A DNA stretch of 64,000 bases from Abyssibacter sp036156195 (GTDB lineage: Bacteria > Pseudomonadota > Gammaproteobacteria > Nevskiales > OUC007), in contig JAYZUZ010000020.1 in assembly GCA_036156195.1 (NCBI GenBank), positions 1-64,000 of the forward strand, in the 5' to 3' direction. Below are positions 1 to 8,161 of the stretch, piece after piece (position 1 is the first letter of the stretch; the number at the start of each line of letters is the position of its first letter). The translations under genes and the position numbers were made by a program. The notes below the pieces were generated by a model. That model saw nothing but the letters and a program-made list of their open reading frames with translations, was not told the origin of the DNA and made no database searches.

Positions 1-27
1 CTGAGCAGTGGCATCCGCCCTTTTCTG

Positions 28-68
28 CCCCTTTTGGGCGCGCAAAAGGGGCTCGGCCTTCAGGCCGA
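28..68. repeat. Two adjacent stem-loops
   Basis: Two perfect inverted repeats lie back to back. One is CCCCTTTTG (28-36) paired with CAAAAGGGG (43-51); the other is TCGGCCT (53-59) paired with AGGCCGA (62-68) around a two-base loop. They sit downstream of the soxR-like gene, which ends at 203 on the minus strand. They could serve as a terminator for that gene or for one left of the window. No long T-run follows, so the terminator role is uncertain. I see no gene in 1-202. Confidence 0.45.
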
Positions 69-202
69 ACCATCGTGGCGATCCGTTGTGTGCCTGCGAT
101 GACCTGCAATCAGAGACGTTTAATCCAACACTGAACACGCCAGCGTCAGCCCCTCATCGCAAGCAAGCAGGTTTCGCCCTGCTGGGCGATTCCATCACAG
201 CG

Positions 203-673
203 CTACGGCCCCGCATCCTCCAGTAACCGCGCACCCACACCGTCCTCTCCGAGGGCATCCCCGGGATTCCTGAGCGGGCAACGGTCAATGGACAGGCAAC
301 CACAACCGATGCAGTCGGACAGGTCATCCCGCAGCTGGGTCAGGCTTGCGATCCGGGCATTGAGTTCATCCCGCCAGGCCGCCGACAGGCGTTCCCAGTC
401 CTCACGCGTGGGCGTGCGCTGATCAGGTAGCGTTACCAGCGCCTCGCGGATTCGCTTGAGTGGTATCCCCGCCTGTTGGGCCACCTTGATCACCGCGATG
501 CGACGCAGCACCTCGCGGGAGAAGCGACGCTGGTTGCCCGCATTACGCCAGCCGCTGATCAAGCCCTGGGCCTCGTAGAAATGCACCGTAGAAACGGCGA
601 CCCCGCTACGCCGGGCGACATCGCCGACGGTCAACGGCTGGCGAACATCCAGGCGGGATGAAGACTCGCTCAC
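203..673 (-). CDS. soxR: SoxR-type redox-sensing MerR regulator
   Basis: A 156-residue MerR-family activator with a GTG start. The N-terminal winged helix-turn-helix (about residues 14-50, LTVGDVARRSGV, VHFYEAQGL) is followed by a dimerisation helix. The C-terminal cluster C121-x2-C124-x-C126-x5-C132 matches the SoxR [2Fe-2S] site, which activates transcription when oxidised. The length is typical of SoxR. The gene follows hslO on the same strand with a 15-bp gap, so the two may be cotranscribed. No soxS or obvious efflux target is adjacent. A different MerR is unlikely given the four-cysteine pattern. Confidence 0.92.
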   Translation of the reverse strand: MSESSSRLDVRQPLTVGDVARRSGVAVSTVHFYEAQGLISGWRNAGNQRRFSREVLRRIAVIKVAQQAGIPLKRIREALVTLPDQRTPTREDWERLSAAWRDELNARIASLTQLRDDLSDCIGCGCLSIDRCPLRNPGDALGEDGVGARLLEDAGP

Positions 674-688
674 GCCGCCCGGGATCGG

Positions 689-1552
689 CTAGTGCTTACT
701 CTGGGACGGCGGTTCGGCGCGGGCCGCGACGAACAGTGCACGCGCATCATCGGCCTCGTAGACATAGGCTTGGCCGCAGAACTCGCACGCGGCCTCGACC
801 TTGCCCTGTTCCTGGATCAACGCTTCGACATCATCCTCGCCCAGGGACAGCAGCAATGTACCAATGCGCTCGCGTGAACAGCGGCACGCCAGCGTCACCG
901 GACGATCGTCATGCCGACGCAGCCCCAAGGTGCCGAACAACTTGCGCAGCAGGTCGTCCGGATGCCACGCGAGCAACTCCTGATCACCCAGTGTGTCGGC
1001 CAGCGTGGTCACCGTCTCGAAGCCATCCAGCTCGCCGGCCTCACCCGGCAGCCGCTGGATCAGCAGGCCCGCCGCGACGGTGGGGTCAGCACCCAGCCAG
1101 AGCCGCGTGGGTAGTTGCTCGGATTGAGCGAAGTAACCTTCAAGGTCACGTGCCAACGACGCGCCCCCCGCGGCCACGATGGCCTGGTAGCGGTCCATAC
1201 CGGATTCCGGATCCACCATGACGGCGCACTGGGCGCCGGCGACCGCAGTCGCCCAGTCACCCGGCATCGTCTCGGGCGTCGTCTGCAGCATGGAGCGCAG
1301 GTGCAGCTGGTGGTCGATCTGGGCGACCAGCAGCGGCAGGTGCTGTCCACCCTGCATCTGCAGATTCATACGCCCTTTGAACTTCAGGTTTGCAGCCAGC
1401 AGCGGCAGCGCCGCGGTGGCCTCACCCAGGATCGACCGCTCGGCCCCGTCTAGCCCGAAACGCTGCCACCAGTCCTGCCAGGACGCATCCAGACGGACCA
1501 GCGCACCACGCACCGGGAGTTCGGCGAAGTCGAATCGAATCAGCTGCCCCAT
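689..1552 (-). CDS. hslO: Hsp33 redox-regulated chaperone
   Basis: A 287-residue cytoplasmic holdase that protects unfolding proteins under oxidative stress. The C-terminal zinc-binding switch is visible as C223-x-C225 (ACRCS) and C256-x2-C259 (CEFCG), the four redox-active cysteines of Hsp33. The N-terminal substrate-binding domain is full length. The gene lies between gatB (19-bp gap) and soxR (15-bp gap) on the same strand. Two oxidative-stress genes side by side suggests shared logic, although nothing in the sequence proves common control. Confidence 0.95.
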   Translation of the reverse strand: MGQLIRFDFAELPVRGALVRLDASWQDWWQRFGLDGAERSILGEATAALPLLAANLKFKGRMNLQMQGGQHLPLLVAQIDHQLHLRSMLQTTPETMPGDWATAVAGAQCAVMVDPESGMDRYQAIVAAGGASLARDLEGYFAQSEQLPTRLWLGADPTVAAGLLIQRLPGEAGELDGFETVTTLADTLGDQELLAWHPDDLLRKLFGTLGLRRHDDRPVTLACRCSRERIGTLLLSLGEDDVEALIQEQGKVEAACEFCGQAYVYEADDARALFVAARAEPPSQSKH

Positions 1553-1571
1553 CGGATCGTCCCGAGCTTCA

Positions 1572-3008
1572 TCAGCCCTGCAGTTTTTCCTTGAGCAGGC
1601 GATTGACCTCGGCCGGGTTGGCCTTGCCCTTGGTCGCCTTCATCGCCTGGCCGACAAAGTAGCCGAACAGCTTGTCCTTGCCCGACCGGTATTGCTCCAG
1701 CTGGGTCGGGTTGGCCGCAATGACCTCGTCGAGAATCTTGCCCAGTGCATCGGGGTCGGTAATCTGCTTGAGTCCCTTGGACTCGATGATCTCATCGGCC
1801 GTCCCCTCGCCGGCCCACATGGCGATAAACACGTCCTTGGCGATCTTGCCGGAGATGGTGTTGTCCGCGATGCGCATGACCAGGCCAGCCAGCGCCTTGG
1901 CATCCACCCTGGACTCACCAATATCCAAACCATCGGCATTGAGCGAGGCTGCCAGATCACCCATGACCCAATTGGCCGTGAGCTTGGCGTTCACCGTCCC
2001 GGCATACTCGACCGCCTGCTCGTAGTAATCAGCGAGCTCGCGGGTCGAGGTCAGCACCCCAGCATCGTAGGCCGACAGGCCGTACTGCTCGACGAACCGG
2101 TCCCGCTTGGCATCCGGCAACTCCGGCATCGTCGTGCGCGCGGCGATAATGTCGGACTCGGTGGTCACGACCGGTAACAGGTCCGGGTCCGGGAAATAGC
2201 GATAATCATTCGCCTCTTCCTTGGACCGCATCGCGCGGGTCTCGCCGGTCTGGGTGTTGAACAGGCGGGTTTCCTGGATCACCTCGCCGCCGGATTCGAT
2301 CACATCGATTTGACGCTCGATCTCGTAGTTAATCGCCTTTTCGACAAACCGGAAGGAATTCAGGTTTTTGGTTTCGGTGCGGGTGCCGAACTCGGTGGCC
2401 CCCTGACGACGCACGGACACGTTGGCGTCGCAACGGAACGAGCCTTCCTGCATGTTGCCGTCACAGATCTCGAGGTAGCGCACCAGAGAGTGCAGTTTCT
2501 TGAGATAGGCCACGGCCTCCGCTGCCGAGCGGATATCCGGCTCGGAGACGATTTCAATCAGTGGCGTACCGGCCCGGTTCAGGTCGATGCCCGAGCCGCT
2601 GCCGAAGCCTTCATGCATGGATTTTCCGGCATCCTCTTCCAGATGCGCACGGGTAATGCCGATGCGCTTGGTCTGGCTGTCCACCTCGATATCCAGATGA
2701 CCCTTGGCCACGATCGGCAGCTCGTACTGACTGATCTGATAGCCCTTGGGCAGGTCCGGATAAAAATAATGTTTGCGGGCGAAGACGCAGCGCGGCGCGA
2801 TTTCAGCATCGACAGACAGGCCGAATTTGATCGCCATGCGCACGGCTTCTTCATTGAGTACCGGCAGCACACCTGGCATGCCCAGGTCGATGGCGCAGGC
2901 CTGGGTATTCGGCTCGGCCCCATAGGCTGTCGACGCGCCCGAGAAAATCTTGCTCTTGGTCTGTAGCTGGACATGGACTTCCAGCCCGATGACAACTTCC
3001 CAACTCAT
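1572..3008 (-). CDS. gatB: Asp-tRNA(Asn)/Glu-tRNA(Gln) amidotransferase subunit B
   Basis: GatB (478 aa) activates and amidates misacylated Glu-tRNA(Gln)/Asp-tRNA(Asn) with ammonia channelled from GatA. The N-terminus reads MSWEVVIGLEVHVQL, the usual GatB opening, so the ATG at 3008 was chosen over an upstream in-frame start. The catalytic core and the C-terminal GatB/YqeY-like tail (AMKATKGKANPAEVNRLL) are complete. Its ATG overlaps the TGA of the TonB-C lipoprotein gene (ATGA), so translation is probably coupled. Confidence 0.97.
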   Translation of the reverse strand: MSWEVVIGLEVHVQLQTKSKIFSGASTAYGAEPNTQACAIDLGMPGVLPVLNEEAVRMAIKFGLSVDAEIAPRCVFARKHYFYPDLPKGYQISQYELPIVAKGHLDIEVDSQTKRIGITRAHLEEDAGKSMHEGFGSGSGIDLNRAGTPLIEIVSEPDIRSAAEAVAYLKKLHSLVRYLEICDGNMQEGSFRCDANVSVRRQGATEFGTRTETKNLNSFRFVEKAINYEIERQIDVIESGGEVIQETRLFNTQTGETRAMRSKEEANDYRYFPDPDLLPVVTTESDIIAARTTMPELPDAKRDRFVEQYGLSAYDAGVLTSTRELADYYEQAVEYAGTVNAKLTANWVMGDLAASLNADGLDIGESRVDAKALAGLVMRIADNTISGKIAKDVFIAMWAGEGTADEIIESKGLKQITDPDALGKILDEVIAANPTQLEQYRSGKDKLFGYFVGQAMKATKGKANPAEVNRLLKEKLQG

Positions 3009-3478
3009 TCGGAGATCTCCAGGCCGGTCCGCTCGATCAGTTCTGCAACTGACCAATCATCCCGGCAGGTGGGTGCCTGATCACTGGCACCCGACAAAGT
3101 GTAGTGAAGGGTTTGCGGCTGCCAGCCACGCTGTGCGACCGGCTTGAATTTCCACTTGTGCAGGGCCTTGGCGGCGCTGGACTCGAAGGTTTGCGACGGT
3201 TGGGCGTCCACCGTGCGCACGGCGCTTACCCGCCCGTCCGCCTCAACCAGCACAAGGGTGGACACACAACCCTGCTGACCACTGCGTGCCGCAGCGAGGG
3301 GATACAGCGGGGCAATGCGGACCAGCGGCTGGGTGTCGATCACCGGCAATGGCGGATACACATCGGGCACCGCCTGCGGCGCCGGCGCGACAGCGACTGG
3401 CTCAGCCAGGGGCTCCGGCGACGCTGCGCAGCCCGCAAGACCGGCTGCGAGCACGGCGATCATCCCTGCCCGACGCAT
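3005..3478 (-). CDS. TonB C-terminal-domain lipoprotein inside the gat operon
   Basis: A 157-residue predicted lipoprotein. The signal MRRAGMIAVLAAGLAGC places the lipobox cysteine at C17. A short Pro/Ala-rich stretch follows, and residues about 58-135 resemble a TonB C-terminal domain (QQGCVSTLVLVEADGRVS then AAKALHKWKFKP). It has no N-terminal membrane anchor or long proline linker, so it is not a classical ExbBD-coupled TonB. It sits between gatA (2-bp gap) and gatB (4-base ATGA overlap). Its function is unknown; envelope binding or periplasmic scaffolding is an inference. Confidence 0.75.
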   Translation of the reverse strand: MRRAGMIAVLAAGLAGCAASPEPLAEPVAVAPAPQAVPDVYPPLPVIDTQPLVRIAPLYPLAAARSGQQGCVSTLVLVEADGRVSAVRTVDAQPSQTFESSAAKALHKWKFKPVAQRGWQPQTLHYTLSGASDQAPTCRDDWSVAELIERTGLEISE

Positions 3479-3480
3479 GC

Positions 3481-4944
3481 TCAGAATCCAGCCGGCCGAG
3501 CCTTGTGATGCTCGGTCACGCTCTGGAATTGATGCGCCAGATTCAGTATGCCCGCCTCATCAAAGGCCTGACCGATCAGCTGCACACCCACCGGCTTGCC
3601 ATCCACCAGACCTGCCGGCATGGACAACGCCGGCAGGCCGGCCAGGTTCGCGGCAATGGTGTAGATGTCGTTCAGGTACATCGCCACCGGGTCATCGGTC
3701 TTGTCGCCCAAAGCAAAGGCCGGCCCCTGCGTCGTGGGCCCAATGATGGCGTCAACCTGCTCAAAGGCACGGGCAAAATCATCGGCGATCAAGTGCCGGA
3801 CCTGTTGCGCCTTGAGGTAGTAGGCATCGTAATAGCCTGCCGAAAGCACGTAGGTGCCAACCATGATCCGGCGCTGCACCTCGCGCCCAAAGCCTTCTCC
3901 GCGCGAACGCTTGTAGAGCGCCTCGAGTGATTCAGCGCCCTCGGCCCGGTGGCCGTAGCGCACGCCGTCATAGCGCGCCAGATTGGAGCTGGCTTCCGCC
4001 GGTGCCACGACGTAGTACGTGGGGACCGACAAGTGCATGTTCGGCATCGAAATATCGACGATCTCGGCCCCCTGCTCGCGATACGCCTCCAGCGCAGCCT
4101 CCAGCGCGGCGCGGGCGCCGTCGTCGAGACCTTCGGCGAGGAATTCCTTGGGCAGGCCCAGTTTGCGGCCGGCCAAGGGGGCATCCAGCGTGGCCCGGTA
4201 ATCCGGCACCGGTGCGTCAACGGAGGTGGAATCGGCTGGATCAAAGCCAGCCATGGCCTGCAACACCAACGCGGCATCGGCCGCCGTCCGCGTGATCGGC
4301 CCTGCCTGGTCCAGGCTGGAGGCAAACGCGATCATGCCGTAGCGCGAGCAGCGGCCGTAAGTCGGCTTCAGACCGGTGAGGTTGGTCAGCGCCGCTGGCT
4401 GGCGAATCGAACCACCGGTGTCCGTGCCCGTCGAAAACGGAGCCAGACCGCCAGCCACTGCAGCGACCGAACCACCGGACGAGCCGCCAGGCACCAGATT
4501 GGCCTCCACACCCCAGGGGTTCTTCACCGGACCGAAGTGACTGGTCTCGTTGGACGAGCCCATGGCGAATTCGTCCATGTTCGTCTTGCCCAGCATCACC
4601 ACACCGGCCGCAGCCAACTGGCGCACCACCGTGGCGTCATAGGGCGCGGTGAAGTTCGACAGCATCTTCGAGCCGCAGGTCGTGCGAATGCCCTGGGTGC
4701 AAAAGATGTCCTTATGCGCCATGGGCACGCCGGTCAACACACCGGCCTCGCCCGCCGCGCGCTGCTGGTCGGCAGCGTCGGCCGCCGCCAGTGCCTGCTC
4801 GGCGGTGACGGTGATGTAGCTGTTCAAGGTTTGATCGTGGCTCTCGATCCGGCGCAAGTAGTGCTCGGTGAGTTCCCGACTGGAGAACCGTTTGTCAGCC
4901 AGCCCCTCGGCCAGCTCGGTCACGCTGAGTGCATGCAATTCCAT
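3481..4944 (-). CDS. gatA: Asp-tRNA(Asn)/Glu-tRNA(Gln) amidotransferase subunit A
   Basis: GatA (487 aa) is the glutaminase subunit of GatCAB and belongs to the amidase-signature family. The Ser-cisSer-Lys triad is visible: the lysine in AHKDIF, the cis-serine region in GGSSGGSVAAVAGG, and the nucleophile region in GTDTGGSIRQPAA. Length and order (gatC, then gatA) are normal. The ATG at 4944 lies 21 bp after gatC. The next gene is an unrelated TonB-C lipoprotein rather than gatB, which breaks the usual gatCAB order. Confidence 0.97.
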   Translation of the reverse strand: MELHALSVTELAEGLADKRFSSRELTEHYLRRIESHDQTLNSYITVTAEQALAAADAADQQRAAGEAGVLTGVPMAHKDIFCTQGIRTTCGSKMLSNFTAPYDATVVRQLAAAGVVMLGKTNMDEFAMGSSNETSHFGPVKNPWGVEANLVPGGSSGGSVAAVAGGLAPFSTGTDTGGSIRQPAALTNLTGLKPTYGRCSRYGMIAFASSLDQAGPITRTAADAALVLQAMAGFDPADSTSVDAPVPDYRATLDAPLAGRKLGLPKEFLAEGLDDGARAALEAALEAYREQGAEIVDISMPNMHLSVPTYYVVAPAEASSNLARYDGVRYGHRAEGAESLEALYKRSRGEGFGREVQRRIMVGTYVLSAGYYDAYYLKAQQVRHLIADDFARAFEQVDAIIGPTTQGPAFALGDKTDDPVAMYLNDIYTIAANLAGLPALSMPAGLVDGKPVGVQLIGQAFDEAGILNLAHQFQSVTEHHKARPAGF

Positions 4945-4965
4945 ATTGGATTCCGTCTGGCCTGG

Positions 4966-5253
4966 TTACTCGATGACGCGCGGTACGCGGTACAGGCCGC
5001 GCTCGGTGGCCGGCGCAAGCGCTTGGAATCGCTCGCGCAGGTCAGTTTCGCTCACAGCATCCGGCCGCAGACGCTGGACCATATCCAGCGGATGCGCCAT
5101 GGGCGAAACATCCGTGGTATCGGCTTGGTTGAGCTGATCCACCATCGCCAGAATGTCATTCAGGTTGCTGGAGTAGCGCTCTACATCGGCTTCGTCGAGT
5201 TCCAGACGCGCCAGATGCGCAACGGTACGCAGCTGATCTTCGGTAAGACTCAT
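4966..5253 (-). CDS. gatC: Asp-tRNA(Asn)/Glu-tRNA(Gln) amidotransferase subunit C
   Basis: GatC (95 aa) is the small strap subunit that stabilises GatAB. The protein starts MSLTEDQLRTVAHLARLEL, the standard GatC N-terminus, so the ATG at 5253 was preferred over a longer upstream reading. The C-terminus holds the conserved MAHPLDMVQRLRPDAV and YRVPRVIE segments. It is the first gene of the minus-strand gat group and is divergent from mreB across a 189-bp gap. Confidence 0.95.
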   Translation of the reverse strand: MSLTEDQLRTVAHLARLELDEADVERYSSNLNDILAMVDQLNQADTTDVSPMAHPLDMVQRLRPDAVSETDLRERFQALAPATERGLYRVPRVIE

Positions 5254-5338
5254 GAAATAGGGCCCAGTCGGCGTGTTAACGCGGTGAAGACGCGGCAGAA
5301 CGCCGCGAAACGGCGAAGAAAGGTAGCATAGGGCCTGC

Positions 5339-5367
5339 TTGCCCAAAACCCTGGCCGTTGATAGATT
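5339..5367 (+). promoter_or_regulatory. Candidate sigma70 promoter of mreB
   Basis: TTGCCC (5339-5344) and TAGATT (5362-5367) are separated by exactly 17 bp, about 75 bp upstream of the mreB ATG in the gatC/mreB divergent gap. This was found by eye only. No equally good promoter for gatC was seen on the other strand. Confidence 0.4.
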
Positions 5368-5442
5368 TCGCGCCTTCATACGAGGGGAGTCGATCCGAAT
5401 TCCCCCGCTCGCCCTGCCTCACTACCGACGGTTCTTGATCTG

Positions 5443-6480
5443 ATGCTGGACAATATCCGCGGGTTGTTCGTAAACGACCTGTCGATCGACCTGGGTACCG
5501 CCAACACCCTTGTATACGTACGCGACCAGGGCATTGTCCTGAACGAGCCTTCTGTGGTGGCGATCCGCACCGATGCCCGCGGTGCCAAGCGCATCGAGGC
5601 CGTCGGCATCGACGCCAAGCGCATGCTCGGCCGCACCCCTTCGAATATCAGCACCATCCGGCCGCTGAAGGATGGCGTTATCGCCGACTTCATGGTGACG
5701 GAGAAGATGCTGCAGCACTTCATCCGCAAGGTGCATAAGCGCCGGATGTTCCGACCGATTACCCGGGTGATTGTCTGCGTGCCCTACGGCTCCACCCAGG
5801 TGGAACGACGCGCGATCCGCGAGTCGGTCACCAATGCCGGCGCGCGCAAGGTCATGCTGGTCGAGGAACCGGTGGCCGCTGCCATTGGCGCCGGCATCCC
5901 GGTGGGTGAAGCGCGGGGCTCCATGGTGCTGGATATCGGTGGCGGCACCTCCGAAGTGGCGGTGATCTCGCTCAATGGCATCGTTTACGCGGAATCGGTC
6001 CGCATCGGCGGCGACCGCTTCGACGAAGCCATCGTCAGCTACGTGCGACGCCAGTACAACATGCTGATCGGCGAGGCGACGGCGGAACGCATCAAGCACG
6101 AAATCGGCACGGCCTTCCCGGGCCATGAAGTGCAGGAAATCGACGTGGTCGGTCGTCACCTGTCGGCGGGCGTGCCCCGTAGCTTTACGTTGAACTCCAA
6201 CGAAATTCTCGATGCTTTGCAGGAACCGCTCTACGGCATCGTCGGTGCCGTGAAGACGGCGCTGGAGTCGACACCGCCGGAACTCGGATCCGACGTAGCC
6301 GATCGGGGCATTGTGCTCACCGGCGGCGGTGCCCTGCTGCGTGACCTGGACAAGCTGATCTCCGAAGAGACCGGCCTGCCCGTCATCATCGCCGACGACC
6401 CACTGACCTGCGTGGCGCGAGGTGGCGGCATGCTGCTCGAAATGATCGACCGCCAGGGCGAGGTTTACACCCTCGATTAG
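5443..6480 (+). CDS. mreB: Rod-shape-determining actin homologue MreB
   Basis: MreB (345 aa) polymerises under the inner membrane and positions the elongasome. The actin-fold phosphate loops are present: DLGTANTLVYV near residue 17, VLDIGGGTSEVAVISL in the middle, and LTGGGALLRDLDKLI towards the C-terminus. The N-terminus MLDNIRGLF is the amphipathic membrane-binding part, here starting MLDN rather than the common MFKK form. It is the first gene of a shape cluster continuing with mreC, mreD, mrdA and rodA. A hairpin and a second promoter separate it from mreC. Confidence 0.97.
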   Translation: MLDNIRGLFVNDLSIDLGTANTLVYVRDQGIVLNEPSVVAIRTDARGAKRIEAVGIDAKRMLGRTPSNISTIRPLKDGVIADFMVTEKMLQHFIRKVHKRRMFRPITRVIVCVPYGSTQVERRAIRESVTNAGARKVMLVEEPVAAAIGAGIPVGEARGSMVLDIGGGTSEVAVISLNGIVYAESVRIGGDRFDEAIVSYVRRQYNMLIGEATAERIKHEIGTAFPGHEVQEIDVVGRHLSAGVPRSFTLNSNEILDALQEPLYGIVGAVKTALESTPPELGSDVADRGIVLTGGGALLRDLDKLISEETGLPVIIADDPLTCVARGGGMLLEMIDRQGEVYTLD

Positions 6481-6530
6481 GGTGATTCGGGCGCGGTGAT
6501 TGCATCGCAACTCGAACGATCGCATGTAAG

Positions 6531-6563
6531 CCGCTGAACGCGGGAAAATTTCCGCTTCAGCGG
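6531..6563 (+). terminator. Stem-loop between mreB and mreC
   Basis: CCGCTGAA (6531-6538) pairs with TTCAGCGG (6556-6563). The inner arms GCGG and CCGC extend the stem with single-base bulges, enclosing an A/T-rich loop. It lies 50 bp after the mreB stop and just before a promoter-like sequence for mreC. It may attenuate mreB read-through and so help make MreB more abundant than MreCD. A T-rich stretch occurs only 17 bp further on, so efficient intrinsic termination is uncertain. Confidence 0.45.
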
Positions 6564-6565
6564 CG

Positions 6566-6595
6566 TTGTCATTGCGTTAAATTTTTGTCTACACT
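6566..6595 (+). promoter_or_regulatory. Candidate sigma70 promoter of mreC
   Basis: TTGTCA (6566-6571) and TACACT (6590-6595) are 18 bp apart, about 37 bp before the mreC start codon and directly after the mreB stem-loop. The stretch is locally A/T-rich. Assigned by eye. Confidence 0.4.
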
Positions 6596-6631
6596 TGTGA
6601 GCCAAGTCGCACTCATCCGGAGTGTTCTGAC

Positions 6632-7579
6632 TTGGACGGGCGATTTGGGGTGGACGACCTACATAACGATTCAATCCGGCCGCTGTTTCCGCGCGGGCCC
6701 TCACTTGGCCTGAAGGCGGTTCTGCTCGCCATTATTTCTATCGGCCTCATGTTTGCCGATGACCGGACAGATACGCTCAATCCCGTCCGCTCGTTCATTG
6801 CCGTAGCCGCCGTCCCGGTGCAGTGGATGGCCAGTTTGCCCAACCAGGCAGGCGAAGTCGCCGAGCACTTCGCGTCTCGCCAGACACTCCTTGAGGAGAA
6901 CGCTGAGCTGCGCGACCAGCAGTTGCACCTGCAGGCCCGCCTCCAGAAGCTGGATGGCCTCGCGGCCGAAAATGCCCGCATCCGTGCCCTGTTGCTCTCG
7001 TCCAAGCGCCTGCATGAACAAGTCCTGATCGGCGAGATCGTTTCGTCCAGCATGGACCCGTATCGCCATTACGTCACGCTTAACAAGGGCGGCATGGAAG
7101 GGGTTTACAAAGGCCAGCCCCTCATCGATGCCCATGGGGTCATGGGCCAGGTGGTCGAGGTCACGCCCATGAGCTCTACTGCCATCCTGGTGACCGACCC
7201 CAACCATGGCATTCCGGTCGAGATCAATCGCACCGGCCTGCAAACTGTCGCACATGGCGCGGGCGATAGCCGGGGCTTGGCGCTGCCTTTCTTGCCGGCC
7301 AATGCGGATGTCCAGGTGGGCGACCTGCTCGTCAGCTCCGGACTGGGCGGGCGCTACCCGGCCGGCTACCCCGTGGGCGTGGTGTATGAAGTCCAGCATG
7401 AACCGGGCGAGCACTTTTTGGAGGTCTCCGCACGTCCTGCTGCCCGGCTGAACCAGGGGCGTGAGCTGCTGCTGGTCTGGAAGGACGGCGCGCCCCCCGT
7501 CACCAATGTCGCCGAGCAGCTGGATCAGCGTCGCGACGCCGGACTGCCGGCCTTCGCGCACACCCCCTCTGCACAGTGA
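6632..7579 (+). CDS. mreC: Rod-shape-determining protein MreC
   Basis: MreC (315 aa) is a bitopic inner-membrane protein whose periplasmic part activates PBP2-RodA. One transmembrane helix lies at about residues 25-45 (GLKAVLLAIISIGLMFADD). A coiled coil follows (about 75-125, rich in E/L/R around LLEENAELRDQQLHL), then the beta-rich MreC domain with GQVVEVTPMSSTAILVTDP. The start is a TTG at 6632; an in-frame GTG at 6650 is an alternative. The stop overlaps the GTG of mreD (GTGA). Confidence 0.95.
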   Translation: MDGRFGVDDLHNDSIRPLFPRGPSLGLKAVLLAIISIGLMFADDRTDTLNPVRSFIAVAAVPVQWMASLPNQAGEVAEHFASRQTLLEENAELRDQQLHLQARLQKLDGLAAENARIRALLLSSKRLHEQVLIGEIVSSSMDPYRHYVTLNKGGMEGVYKGQPLIDAHGVMGQVVEVTPMSSTAILVTDPNHGIPVEINRTGLQTVAHGAGDSRGLALPFLPANADVQVGDLLVSSGLGGRYPAGYPVGVVYEVQHEPGEHFLEVSARPAARLNQGRELLLVWKDGAPPVTNVAEQLDQRRDAGLPAFAHTPSAQ

Positions 7580-8064
7580 GCGACGATCGCCGGGCCTCAG
7601 CCCCGCTCATCTTGATCAGCATCCTGTTGGCACTGGTGCTGTCGAAGGTCATGCTGCCGGATCCGCTCGCCTTACTGCGCCCGGCCATGGTGCCGATGAT
7701 CGTGTTTTACTGGCTGCTGATGGTGCCGGATCGATTCGGCCTGACCATGGCAGCGGTGCTGGGGCTGGTCCTCGATGTGCTCACCGGCACGCTATTGGGC
7801 GCCCACGCCTTCGCGCTGACCGTTTCAGGCTACCTAGTCGCGCGCATGGCGCTCATCGTGCGGTTCTGGCCGGCATGGCAACAAAGTCTGGCACTGCTTC
7901 CAATGTGGGGCTTATACGCCTTTCTGATGTTCTGGATCGATGGCGTCACACATCGCAACGCCGATGCCCTGCTACGCTTCGCGCCAGTGCTGACCACAGC
8001 GATTGCCTGGCCTTTGCTCTGCGCCCTCATAAGCTGGGCAAATCCGCCGCGCGAAGACGCCTGA
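7576..8064 (+). CDS. mreD: Rod-shape-determining protein MreD
   Basis: MreD (162 aa) is a polytopic inner-membrane partner of MreC. Five or six hydrophobic helices fill nearly the whole protein (for example LILISILLALVLSKVML and MAAVLGLVLDVLTGTLLGAH). The motif GLVLDVLTGTLLG is typical of MreD. It starts with GTG overlapping the mreC stop, so translation is probably coupled. mrdA follows after 97 bp. Confidence 0.92.
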   Translation: MSDDRRASAPLILISILLALVLSKVMLPDPLALLRPAMVPMIVFYWLLMVPDRFGLTMAAVLGLVLDVLTGTLLGAHAFALTVSGYLVARMALIVRFWPAWQQSLALLPMWGLYAFLMFWIDGVTHRNADALLRFAPVLTTAIAWPLLCALISWANPPREDA

Positions 8065-8161
8065 AACGCGGAGCTCACCGCGAAGCATGGCGGTGACGCC
8101 TGGCCTGCACGACTGCACACCATGATTCGTAGCCTCACCACAGACGCCTGCCCTCCCCGTC

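Noticed and set aside
3949..5331. Plus-strand open frame (460 codons) opposite gatA/gatC
   Set aside because: Antisense shadow of well-supported GatA and GatC; no signature motifs.
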